DNA from: Alcanivorax sp.
Lineage (GTDB): Bacteria > Pseudomonadota > Gammaproteobacteria > Pseudomonadales > Alcanivoracaceae
NCBI GenBank assembly: GCA_007135015.1
Contig: SLJS01000091.1
Location: 1 to 5,144 of the forward strand
Direction of reading: 5' to 3'
DNA: 5,144 nt
A program made the translations under genes and the position numbers. The first letter of the stretch is position 1. Each line of letters starts with the position of its first letter. Shown here one piece after another: positions 1 through 5,144 of the stretch. The notes beneath the pieces are model-generated. The model made no database searches, was not told the DNA's origin, and was given only the letters and a program-made list of their open reading frames with translations.

Positions 1-1418
1 CCCGCCGCCTCCAGTTCATCCGTGCTCTGGATGGTACGATTGAAGGCGGCCCGCACCAGCACCCAGGCCACCGCCACCATGCCGCCGAGAAGCAGTGAAA
101 GCACCATGATCAGCCGCTTTCTCGGCTCCACCGGTGAAGGGCGGAGCATGGCCTCGTCAATAAGCCGTACATTGCCCACGGTGCCGGCGCGCATTACCCG
201 CAACTCCTGGGAACGGTTGACCAGTTGCAGGTAGATCTCCTGGTTGAGCTCCACATCCCGGCGCAGCCGGAGGATTTGCTGCTGCTTTTCCGGAAGATCC
301 CGGGTCCGTGCTTCAAGCCGTTCCTTTTCTTCCTCGAGCTCTCTTCGCTGGTCGATCAGGGTTCGATAGGCCGGATGCTCCCGGGTGTAGCGACGGGCCA
401 GCTCGCTCTCGCGCATGCGAAGTTCGTTCAGTCGCGACTCCAGCTCCACCAGTCGCTCCAGCATGGAGCGGGTTTCCTGGGAAAGGTCCACGGACTCGGC
501 CTCCATGCGGAACGCGTTGAGCTGCTCCTCCGCCTCGTTCAGTTCCGCCCGGATATCCGGCAACTGCTCTTCCAGGAACTCCAGGCTGCGCTCCGCCTCC
601 TCGGCGGTGCGGCGGATGTTCTGCATGACATAGTGATTCGTTACCGAATCGAGGATCCTGCGGGTTCTGTTCCGGTTCTCGCCGACCAGACTGACGCGCA
701 GGATGCCGGTATTGCGCCCCTGCTCGGAAACGGAAAGATCCCGGTGTATGGCCTCTATCGCTGCCCGCCGGGAACGTTTCAGCAGTTCGAACCGGCTGCC
801 CTGCGGCGCATCAAGTTCGCCGACCCGGAGGCTGATGTCGCCGGTTGTGGTAAGAAGGTCCTCGCCCGGCCTGCCTTCCAGCAGGGCCTCGCCTTCATGG
901 CTGAGCCGAAAGCGGCTGTCTTCCAGCACTTCCAGCTCCAGGGGTTTGCCCTGCCAGTATTCCGTGGTCTCGAGGCGTTCGATCAGTATCCGGCTCTGGT
1001 CATCCTCCCAGCCGGCAAACAGCATGCGGTTGTCGGGTGGTGCTCTCCAGAAGGGAATGTCCGCCGGGCGAACACTGATGTCCAGTTTCAGCTCATCCAC
1101 GGTGCGCCCCAGCACCATCCGCGAGCGCAGGATCTGCATCTCCGTGTCGGCGGATGCATCGGCCTCGAAAAGCTCGGAAAGATCGCCCAGGGCCGGCGTG
1201 CCGGCCTTGCGGGATTCCACATGCAGGAGGGCGTCGGCCTGGTAGACGGGCGTGGCCAGAAAGGCATAGGCCGTGCCCAACAGAAAGGCCGCCCCCGTCA
1301 CCGCCGCGATCAGCCAGCGATGGTCCAGGAAAAGCGCCCAGAGCTTTCTTATATCAAGCTCGTCGTCGTTGCCCTGCTCGCCGCCGCCGGAAAGATTTGT
1401 ATCCCGTTCAGGGGTCAT
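1..1418 (-). CDS. wzc: Wzc-type polysaccharide co-polymerase / tyrosine kinase, N-terminal part (cut by window edge)
   Basis: Inner-membrane protein that controls chain length and export of capsule polymer, partnering the Wza channel; its kinase activity is countered by Wzb. Translating the minus strand from the ATG at 1418-1416 gives 472 open codons running off the left edge. Visible: hydrophilic N-terminus, Wzz-type domain with first membrane helix at about residues 36-56 (LIAAVTGAAFLLGTAYAFL), a large periplasmic part, a charged Glu/Arg-rich coiled coil at about 271-375, the GNVR motif at 415-418, a proline-rich PSPVEP at 427-432, and a second membrane helix at about 435-456. This is the order seen in Wzc/Wzz/BY-kinase proteins. 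E. coli Wzc is about 720 residues, so the Walker A/A'/B kinase domain and Tyr-rich tail should lie to the left and are not seen. A protein without a kinase domain (pure Wzz-like) cannot be excluded, but the adjacent wzb argues against it. GGGGAGGG ends ten bases before the ATG; the gap to wzb is four bases. Confidence 0.93.
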   Translation of the reverse strand, partial: MTPERDTNLSGGGEQGNDDELDIRKLWALFLDHRWLIAAVTGAAFLLGTAYAFLATPVYQADALLHVESRKAGTPALGDLSELFEADASADTEMQILRSRMVLGRTVDELKLDISVRPADIPFWRAPPDNRMLFAGWEDDQSRILIERLETTEYWQGKPLELEVLEDSRFRLSHEGEALLEGRPGEDLLTTTGDISLRVGELDAPQGSRFELLKRSRRAAIEAIHRDLSVSEQGRNTGILRVSLVGENRNRTRRILDSVTNHYVMQNIRRTAEEAERSLEFLEEQLPDIRAELNEAEEQLNAFRMEAESVDLSQETRSMLERLVELESRLNELRMRESELARRYTREHPAYRTLIDQRRELEEEKERLEARTRDLPEKQQQILRLRRDVELNQEIYLQLVNRSQELRVMRAGTVGNVRLIDEAMLRPSPVEPRKRLIMVLSLLLGGMVAVAWVLVRAAFNRTIQSTDELEAA

Positions 1419-1422
1419 CGGA

Positions 1423-1869
1423 TTATTGCCCTCCCCATGTCAACTGTCTGCTCCAGGCCCGCGCCGCGCTGTCGAGCTGCCGGTACGCCCGCTCGTAATG
1501 GTCCCGCTCTCTGCGGAACGGGTCCGGAATCTCCGTTTCCTCATCCAGCCATTTGCCCATCAGCAGCACCTTGCCAAGCGCCTCGGGCGTGGCCCGCCCG
1601 ATTCGCTCGCGTTGTTGTCGTTCCATCACCAGGATCAGCTCCGCGCGCCGGCACATGGACGGTTTCAGCCTGCGGGCCACGTGGGTCGGACAGTCGAGTC
1701 CGTTTTCCAGCGCAATCTCGCGCATTACCGGATCCATGTCGTGGCCTTCCAGCCCCGAAAGTCCCGCCGAGGAGATATCCCTGCCCGGAAGGTGCTCGCG
1801 CAGCATGAACTCCCCAACCGGACTGCGGCAGATATTTCCCTCACAGACCACCAGAATCCGCTCGAACAT
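1423..1869 (-). CDS. wzb: low-molecular-weight protein tyrosine phosphatase (Wzb)
   Basis: Cytoplasmic phosphatase that removes phosphate from the C-terminal tyrosines of the cognate Wzc kinase, allowing polymer assembly to cycle. The protein is 148 residues, the usual size of the family. The catalytic P-loop is at the N-terminus, CEGNICRSP, with nucleophile Cys9 and Arg15 of the CX5R motif. The general acid Asp116 sits in the conserved EIPDPFR segment at 113-119. The segment GKVLLMGKW (99-107) and the C-terminal RQLDSAARAW helix closely resemble E. coli Wzb, so this is the Wzb branch rather than an arsenate reductase. The ATG at 1869 is one base after the wza stop (TGACATG), with no strong Shine-Dalgarno sequence, which suggests translation by re-initiation after wza. 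The stop is four bases before the wzc start. All catalytic residues are present. Confidence 0.96.
   Translation of the reverse strand: MFERILVVCEGNICRSPVGEFMLREHLPGRDISSAGLSGLEGHDMDPVMREIALENGLDCPTHVARRLKPSMCRRAELILVMERQQRERIGRATPEALGKVLLMGKWLDEETEIPDPFRRERDHYERAYRQLDSAARAWSRQLTWGGQ
1429..1436 (-). promoter_or_regulatory. ribosome binding site of wzc
   Basis: On the minus strand GGGGAGGG lies inside the last codons of wzb and ends ten bases before the wzc ATG at 1418. It is the clearest Shine-Dalgarno sequence in the operon and fixes the wzc start. Its position inside wzb also means the two genes are translated from one message. Confidence 0.7.
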
Positions 1870-1870
1870 G

Positions 1871-3004
1871 TCAGCGCCGGGTCTCGCGTTCGGCCCGGGC
1901 GCCGAAGAAGACGGCCTGGGCGGTGGGGATCAACTGGCTGACCACGCGATTCCAGCGCGCCACCGGCGCGGCGGTCACATAGACAATATCCCTGGGCCGA
2001 AGCGTGAACTCGTCAGCAATAACCAGGGCCGTGGCCTGGCGGGCGTCAAGCTGGAACAGGTCCACGCGCGGCTCGCCGTCTTCTTCGCCCCGGCGCATGA
2101 CGAAGATGCCCGTGGCATTGGCCTGCATCTCGTCGAGCCCGCCGCTCTCGGCCAGCGCCTCGGCCAGCGTCATGCGGTGGCGCCCCATCTTGATGGGCCG
2201 GGGCTCGGTGACCTCGCCAAGAACGAATACCTTGTTGTCGTCCACCCGTCCAACATGGACCACGTCCCCGTCGCGCAGCACCACGTTCTGGGAGGGGTCT
2301 CCATGCTGGTAGACCGCGCGCAATGAAAGATTGTATTCGCGCCCCTGCCTGGTGAGGACCACATTGCGCCAGTCGGCCAGTTCGTCCAGGCCCCCGGCCT
2401 CGTTGACCGCGTCCAGCAGGCGTTTGGGACGGTTGGTTACCGGATAGGTGCCTGGCTGGCGCACATTGCCGGTCACATAGACCCGCTGTGAGCGAAAACC
2501 GGCCACAGTGACTTCCACCTGGGGCTCTTCAATATAGTCGGCGATCCGGCGGGTAATCAGGTCTCGGATTTCGGTAACCTTGAGGCCTTCCACGTTGATC
2601 ACGCCCACATAGGGATAGAAGATGGTGCCGTCGTTGTGCACCCAGTTGCCGGTTTCCTCGGGGCTGCGCTCACCGCCGGCAGGAATGGTCAGCTCCGGGT
2701 GGTTCCAGATGATGATGTTGAGTACGTCGCCCGGACCCACCCGGTAGTCTTCCACTTCCTGTTCGGTGAGTTCCTCCGGCGGCCGCGGCACTTCCTCGCC
2801 CGGCATTTGCGCCACCATCGAAGGCGTGATCCGGTAACGGCGCACCATCTCCGGCAGTTCGTCGTCATCGGGCTCCTCGCCGTACCAGGCCTGCGCGCCG
2901 GCACCGGAGACATGGGAGCCGGGGACCAGCGTACAGCCGCCCAGCAGGGCCGCCAGCCCCAGCATCAGCAGCAAACGCGTGCCAAGGCTGTTCCTACAAC
3001 TCAA
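1871..3004 (-). CDS. wza: outer-membrane polysaccharide export lipoprotein (Wza)
   Basis: Outer-membrane channel subunit through which the capsule polymer leaves the cell, docked onto Wzc. From the TTG at 3004 the protein is 377 residues (E. coli Wza: 379). It begins with a lipoprotein signal: short basic part (R4, R10), hydrophobic LLLMLGLAALL, and lipobox LLGGC with acylated Cys24. Next come an acidic linker, a Poly_export domain at about 85-167 (YRVGPGDVLNIIIW), two SLBB domains at about 173-252 (VYVTGNVRQPGTY) and 258-342 (VFVLGEVTEPRPI), and a C-terminal amphipathic helix at about 346-372, where Wza proteins form the outer-membrane helical barrel. Start choice: TTG 3004 has GGGAG seven bases upstream and gives a normal-length signal. 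An in-frame ATG at 3064 (MKKKAAPG...) would give 397 residues with an unusually long n-region and a weaker GGAAAG site; the open frame extends to 3232 inside wzi. The product is secure, the start less so. Confidence 0.95.
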   Translation of the reverse strand: MSCRNSLGTRLLLMLGLAALLGGCTLVPGSHVSGAGAQAWYGEEPDDDELPEMVRRYRITPSMVAQMPGEEVPRPPEELTEQEVEDYRVGPGDVLNIIIWNHPELTIPAGGERSPEETGNWVHNDGTIFYPYVGVINVEGLKVTEIRDLITRRIADYIEEPQVEVTVAGFRSQRVYVTGNVRQPGTYPVTNRPKRLLDAVNEAGGLDELADWRNVVLTRQGREYNLSLRAVYQHGDPSQNVVLRDGDVVHVGRVDDNKVFVLGEVTEPRPIKMGRHRMTLAEALAESGGLDEMQANATGIFVMRRGEEDGEPRVDLFQLDARQATALVIADEFTLRPRDIVYVTAAPVARWNRVVSQLIPTAQAVFFGARAERETRR

Positions 3005-4580
3005 GACGGTACTCCCAGGTAGCCATGATCGTTGCCCGGGGCCAGGTGCGGCTTTCTTTTTCATCAATCCGACTTTCCACTTCCCGGTCCATGAACCAGC
3101 CGGCCAGGGACACGCGTCCCCAGGAGTATGGCTGGCGATAGCGGATAAACGCGATATTGCGCCGCTGCAGGTCGGCCGGGTCCAGCACCGGTGCTCCCCC
3201 TTCCTCCCTGCGCGAGGTCGGGAGTGTACCATCCCGGTTCAGCGCGGCGTGAGTCAGAATGATACCCAATTCACGACCGTCGGAGAGAAAGGTACTGTGC
3301 CCGAGGCTCACCACCCGGGCATCGGACTCGAAGGTGGAGGCCAGATTCCTGCCCCGGAAGCGGTGGCCGGTCTGGTAGCCGGAATTCTCGAAGGCCACGT
3401 TGGGTCGCTGCTCACTCGGCCAGGTGCCGGCGATATTGTCGGTATATTCGACAAACCAGCGCTGCTCGCCGGCCCCGGTGGCCGTGGCAAGCTCGAATCC
3501 CGCCAGTGCCATGTATTTCGACGGCAGCATCCCTGCCTCATCCTCGCCGATGGCCTGGGCATAGACCGCCGGGGTGACCTGCTCCGCGGGCAGGCTCCAG
3601 CGCAGGTCGAAGCCGGCCAACTGACTGCAGGCACCGGGGCCGTCCTCGCCGTCCACCGGATCATTGGAATCTCCGATGGCACACTTGCGCAGACTGCGAA
3701 GAGTCTCGGGGCGGTCCTCGCCGCCCCAGTGGGCCACCCTGGACATGCCCACCTCCAGCGACGGGACCGGGCGGAAGTTGAACCGCGCGCCCAGCAGTTT
3801 TGCATCCGCGACAGCACGCTCCGACTCCAGCTGCCCCGCAAGGATGGTAAGGCTCCAGGGGCCCAGCCAGCGAGCTACCGGCCAGTCCAGCGGGCGGGAA
3901 CTGCGACGGTTCAGCCATACCGCCGGCACCGGCCGGGCATTGTCGGAAAAAATATCACTGCTGTGCCAGCCGGGCCCCCACCAGCGGTCCAGGGCACCCA
4001 CGCCCAGCATCCAGTTGCCGAGGGCTCCGGCGATGTAGGAGCCATCCCTTCTCACACTGTCTTCATCCCGGGGGTCATGCACATATTCCGTGGCCAGCCC
4101 CACCGCCAGCCCGTCGGCAAGCCACTCCAGCCGGGCTCCGGCACCCGCCTCTTCCCGCGGCCCGCCACTGAAATCCCGGAAAAGCGGCTCATGGGAAGCC
4201 CCGGACGCATGCACCCGCAGCCGATATCCCTGACGGGTCTGGAAATCATGTTCGAACCGCACATAACGCCAGGCCTGGCTGCGCCGGCACTCCGGCGAGA
4301 CGGAGTCATCCCGGAGCATTGCGCTCACATCCGCCCACATCATCGGCCAGGTGGTCACCGGCGCCCGCAGGCAGCCCCGGTCGGCCAGCCACTGCAGGCT
4401 GTGGCGCATGCGTGCGTCGTCGGGCTCGATCCAGGGCCGCGCCGGGGCGGGACCAGCAATAAGAACCAGCAGACATCCTAGCCACAATGCCGGGGCATAC
4501 GTTCGCACGAACCCCTTGCGCCACGGCCGGGCGGACGGCCCGGGTGCAGGGAATCCGGCACTGTGCGGTGGCTCGTACAT
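2994..4580 (-). CDS. wzi: outer-membrane capsule assembly protein (Wzi family)
   Basis: Outer-membrane beta-barrel, lectin-like protein that attaches group 1-type capsule to the cell surface. It is 528 residues from the ATG at 4580. A secretory signal has hydrophobic core ALWLGCLLVLIAG (31-43) and probable cleavage after Ala47 (APA before RPW). The mature N-terminus has the family's helical segment RHSLQWLADRGCLRAPVTTWP (residues 59-79). The strongest signature is ALDRWWGPGWHSSDIFSDN followed by ARPVPAVWLNRR (196-226), characteristic of the Capsule_assembly_Wzi family. The remainder alternates like beta strands and ends TWEYRLEL, with Leu rather than the usual Phe. Cysteines at 300 and 318 flank an Asp-rich loop. 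Start: no clear Shine-Dalgarno site precedes ATG 4580. An in-frame GTG at 4508, preceded by AAGGGG, would give a more typical 23-residue signal peptide (MRTYAPALWL...). The predicted promoter lies about 36 bases upstream of the ATG, so both starts are possible. First gene of the operon. Confidence 0.93.
   Translation of the reverse strand: MYEPPHSAGFPAPGPSARPWRKGFVRTYAPALWLGCLLVLIAGPAPARPWIEPDDARMRHSLQWLADRGCLRAPVTTWPMMWADVSAMLRDDSVSPECRRSQAWRYVRFEHDFQTRQGYRLRVHASGASHEPLFRDFSGGPREEAGAGARLEWLADGLAVGLATEYVHDPRDEDSVRRDGSYIAGALGNWMLGVGALDRWWGPGWHSSDIFSDNARPVPAVWLNRRSSRPLDWPVARWLGPWSLTILAGQLESERAVADAKLLGARFNFRPVPSLEVGMSRVAHWGGEDRPETLRSLRKCAIGDSNDPVDGEDGPGACSQLAGFDLRWSLPAEQVTPAVYAQAIGEDEAGMLPSKYMALAGFELATATGAGEQRWFVEYTDNIAGTWPSEQRPNVAFENSGYQTGHRFRGRNLASTFESDARVVSLGHSTFLSDGRELGIILTHAALNRDGTLPTSRREEGGAPVLDPADLQRRNIAFIRYRQPYSWGRVSLAGWFMDREVESRIDEKESRTWPRATIMATWEYRLEL
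3012..3016 (-). promoter_or_regulatory. ribosome binding site supporting a TTG start for wza
   Basis: The minus strand reads GGGAG, seven bases (TACCGTC), then TTG. The site lies inside the last codons of wzi, and the TTG overlaps the wzi TAG stop by 11 bases. This favours a non-ATG start giving a conventional lipoprotein signal peptide over the upstream ATG at 3064. Confidence 0.5.
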
Positions 4581-4615
4581 GGTGGGTCGGCAACGCAGTG
4601 GCTGAAGAAGGCGGG

Positions 4616-4644
4616 AGTATAGCGGAGGTCCGTCCCGCGGTCAG
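4616..4644 (-). promoter_or_regulatory. predicted sigma70 promoter of the wzi-wza-wzb-wzc operon
   Basis: On the minus strand the -35-like hexamer CTGACC (4644-4639, four of six matches to TTGACA) is followed by a 17-base spacer and TATACT (4621-4616, five of six matches to TATAAT). Transcription would start near 4609, giving a leader of about 29 bases to the wzi ATG, or about 100 to the alternative GTG. It is the only such pair I found in the 560 bases upstream of wzi. The spacer contains GGACGGACC, a motif repeated at 5091-5112. Confidence 0.6.
4626..4636 (+). repeat. 11-base repeat shared by promoter spacer and terminator stem, copy 1
   Basis: AGGTCCGTCCC lies within the -35/-10 spacer of the operon promoter. 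The same 11 bases recur at 5090-5100, where they form the left arm of the terminator-like hairpin; the complement of the inner nine is also at 5104-5112. Confidence 0.5.
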
Positions 4645-4700
4645 CGATTCGCCATCGTCGGTCGGAATGGAAAGCGCCTGCCACTAATCCGGGCAGGTAC

Positions 4701-4725
4701 CGGGGAGGCATGGTTGCCTCTCCCG
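4701..4725. other. GC-rich imperfect stem-loop upstream of the operon promoter
   Basis: CGGGGAGGCA (4701-4710) pairs with TGCCTCTCCCG (4715-4725) through ten base pairs with one bulged T, around a four-base loop TGGT. No clean T-run follows on either strand (TTGTAGGTT on plus), so it is not a convincing intrinsic terminator. It lies about 57 bases upstream of the -35 hexamer and could be a regulatory or repeat remnant. No function can be assigned. Confidence 0.45.
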
Positions 4726-4794
4726 TTGTAGGTTCGCTTTAAACCCCGACCCCTGGATGAGGGTGTCGTAAAAACCCTTACTGACTGCCCCCAC

Positions 4795-4804
4795 GCTCGC
4801 GACT
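4795..4804 (+). repeat. direct repeat GCTCGCGACT, flank copy
   Basis: The 10-mer GCTCGCGACT straddles the left boundary of the mobile element and recurs exactly at 4865-4874 inside it. It may reflect a target site resembling the element's interior. Confidence 0.5.
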
Positions 4805-4824
4805 AGCCCGGATATTTCACCAAA
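4803..4824 (+). repeat. left terminal inverted repeat of the 251-base element
   Basis: Reads CTAG followed by CCCGGATATTTCACCAAA. It is complementary to 5032-5053 at 21 of 22 positions. The CTAG may be target site rather than element. Confidence 0.8.
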
Positions 4825-4864
4825 TACCCTGTGATTCGCGCCGCGGATGGTCGTCGTCAGGCGT

Positions 4865-4874
4865 GCTCGCGACT
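4865..4874 (+). repeat. direct repeat GCTCGCGACT, internal copy
   Basis: Second exact copy of the 10-mer at 4795-4804. Here it continues GAAGCC, which nearly matches the sequence formed by joining the element's left flank, CTAG and right flank (see findings). Confidence 0.5.
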
Positions 4875-4876
4875 GA

Positions 4877-4898
4877 AGCCGTAGCAGGGACTACGGCT
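4877..4898. other. perfect 8-bp hairpin inside the mobile element
   Basis: AGCCGTAG (4877-4884), loop CAGGGA, then CTACGGCT (4891-4898). TACGGCTGA recurs at 4910-4918, so the left arm could alternatively pair with the second copy. The minus strand reads CTACGGCTTCAGTCGCGAGC (4884-4865), somewhat like the GGCTTCAG-CGCGA cores of REP sequences in Pseudomonas and Xanthomonas. That likeness is an impression, not a match I can verify. Confidence 0.5.
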
Positions 4899-5031
4899 GA
4901 AGGAGCATGTACGGCTGACGGCGGCCAGACCAAGCGAAGTGCAGGGTAAACGTAACCGTATCAATCAACTATCCGGCCGAAAGCCTCTGAAAAGCCCGTA
5001 TCACCGCGCTTACCTTCGGTTATGGGAGTGC

Positions 5032-5053
5032 TTTGGTGAGATATCCGGGCTAG
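5032..5053 (-). repeat. right terminal inverted repeat of the 251-base element
   Basis: On the plus strand reads TTTGGTGAGATATCCGGG followed by CTAG, the complement of 4803-4824 except for G5040 facing T4816. The next outer bases (A4802 and A5054) do not pair, which marks the boundary. Confidence 0.8.
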
Positions 5054-5055
5054 AA

Positions 5056-5083
5056 GCCTCCCCCTGCGAAGGGGGGCGGAGGC
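5056..5083. other. GC-rich stem-loop next to the mobile element
   Basis: GCCTCC (5056-5061) pairs with GGAGGC (5078-5083), and CCCT (5062-5065) with AGGG (5070-5073), around a GCGA tetraloop on the plus strand, leaving GGGC (5074-5077) bulged. On the minus strand it is followed by TTCTAG, a poor T-run, so it may be a secondary terminator behind 5087-5112 but is not convincing alone. Confidence 0.4.
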
Positions 5084-5086
5084 GGG

Positions 5087-5112
5087 AAAAGGTCCGTCCC
5101 AATGGACGGACC
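5087..5112 (-). terminator. probable Rho-independent terminator of a minus-strand gene beyond the right edge
   Basis: A perfect 9-bp inverted repeat, GGTCCGTCC and GGACGGACC, encloses a four-base loop. Read on the minus strand, the stem-loop is followed immediately by TTTT (5090-5087) and then CCC. The T-run is short but the stem is strong and GC-rich. It would end transcription entering from the right, insulating the wzi promoter from an upstream minus-strand gene that is not in the window. Confidence 0.5.
5090..5100 (+). repeat. 11-base repeat shared by promoter spacer and terminator stem, copy 2
   Basis: Exact second copy of AGGTCCGTCCC from 4626-4636, here part of the 9-bp stem-loop at 5091-5112. 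Common origin, a shared protein-binding site or chance in GC-rich DNA are all possible. Confidence 0.5.
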
Positions 5113-5144
5113 GCCGCCGGAGCGAGCCGAGCTCTGCGAGGCTC

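Larger units (their letters stand above)
4803..5053. mobile_element. 251-base non-coding element with terminal inverted repeats (MITE or internally deleted IS)
   Basis: The segment is bounded by 22-base inverted repeats matching at 21 positions, the exception being a T facing a G. The core is CCCGGATATTTCACCAAA on the left and its near-complement on the right. No credible reading frame fills the 207-base interior, so any transposase must act in trans, as for a MITE or the residue of an IS. The outermost CTAG at both ends is its own complement and may be a 4-base target duplication rather than part of the repeat; no other flanking duplication is visible. The interior carries a perfect 8-bp hairpin at 4877-4898. 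The ends recall IS1380-type termini, but that is from memory and weak. The element separates the operon promoter from the terminator-like hairpins of the next region. Confidence 0.65.

Noticed and set aside
225..1808. Long plus-strand open frame of 527 codons
   Set aside because: It lies antisense to wzc and wzb, which have clear domains and catalytic motifs. The frame shows no family motif and is the usual antisense shadow of GC-rich coding DNA.
1273..2326. Overlapping plus-strand frames of 222 and 257 codons
   Set aside because: Antisense to wzc, wzb and wza; Arg/Ser/Pro-rich shadow translations without a start context or motif.
3062..3232. N-terminal extension of wza to the frame's first ATG at 3232
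   Set aside because: It would overlap wzi by more than 230 bases and place 132 residues... or 99 before the lipobox depending on counting; in any case far too long a leader for a lipoprotein signal, and that stretch is the wzi C-terminus in another frame.
2979..4481. Long plus-strand open frame of 500 codons
   Set aside because: Antisense to wzi. Low-complexity Pro/Gly/Ala/Arg composition with no recognisable domain, while the minus strand encodes a full Wzi protein.
4478..4711. Minus-strand 77-codon frame overlapping the wzi start
   Set aside because: It spans the predicted promoter and the wzi signal sequence in another frame and has no family resemblance; wzi explains the overlap.
4752..4772. 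GGGTGTCGTAAAAACCC-like partial palindrome, possibly a solo IS end
   Set aside because: Only about five base pairs can form and no partner repeat is visible in the window. The resemblance to IS termini is not specific enough.
5124..5144. GAGCC...GGCTC inverted repeat at the right edge
   Set aside because: A five-base stem with an 11-base loop in GC-rich DNA, cut by the window edge; not distinguishable from chance.

Overview
The window is a piece of a GC-rich gammaproteobacterial genome carrying the outer-membrane and periplasmic end of a Wzy-dependent capsule or exopolysaccharide export locus. All recognisable genes lie on the minus strand, so the operon reads from right to left: wzi (outer-membrane capsule assembly protein), wza (outer-membrane polysaccharide export lipoprotein), wzb (low-molecular-weight protein tyrosine phosphatase), then wzc (polysaccharide co-polymerase/tyrosine kinase, cut by the left edge before its kinase domain). 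This is the gene order of group 1 capsule loci such as Escherichia coli K30 and Klebsiella. The strong E. coli-type Wzb and the Wzi family member point to Gammaproteobacteria. The high GC and the acidic, Glu/Asp-rich linkers would fit a halophilic or Ectothiorhodospira/Thioalkalivibrio-like lineage, but that is only an inference.

Layout. Positions 1-1418: wzc N-terminal part (Wzz domain, coiled coil, second membrane helix). 1423-1869: wzb. 1871-3004: wza. 2994-4580: wzi. The genes are tightly packed: wzi and wza overlap by 11 bases if a TTG start is used, wza and wzb are separated by one base, and wzb and wzc by four. They are almost certainly one transcript with coupled translation. A good sigma70-type promoter (CTGACC, 17 bases, TATACT) lies just upstream of wzi at 4616-4644.

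The right-hand 560 bases (4581-5144) hold no gene that I can support. From the operon outward they contain the promoter, a GC-rich imperfect hairpin (4701-4725), a 251-base non-coding element bounded by 22-base terminal inverted repeats (4803-5053; a MITE or the shell of an insertion sequence that lost its transposase), and two stem-loops at 5056-5112. The outer stem-loop looks like a Rho-independent terminator on the minus strand for a gene beyond the right edge.

How the genes work together: Wzc and Wza form the trans-envelope export complex, Wzc also controlling polymer length. Wzb dephosphorylates the Wzc tyrosine cluster so that Wzc can cycle. Wzi anchors or organises the exported polymer on the cell surface. 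Polymerase, flippase and glycosyltransferase genes are expected to the left, outside the window. The genes themselves belong to well-known families. The least explained part is the intergenic region, with its mobile element, a possible target site that resembles the element's own interior, and a short motif shared by the promoter spacer and the terminator.
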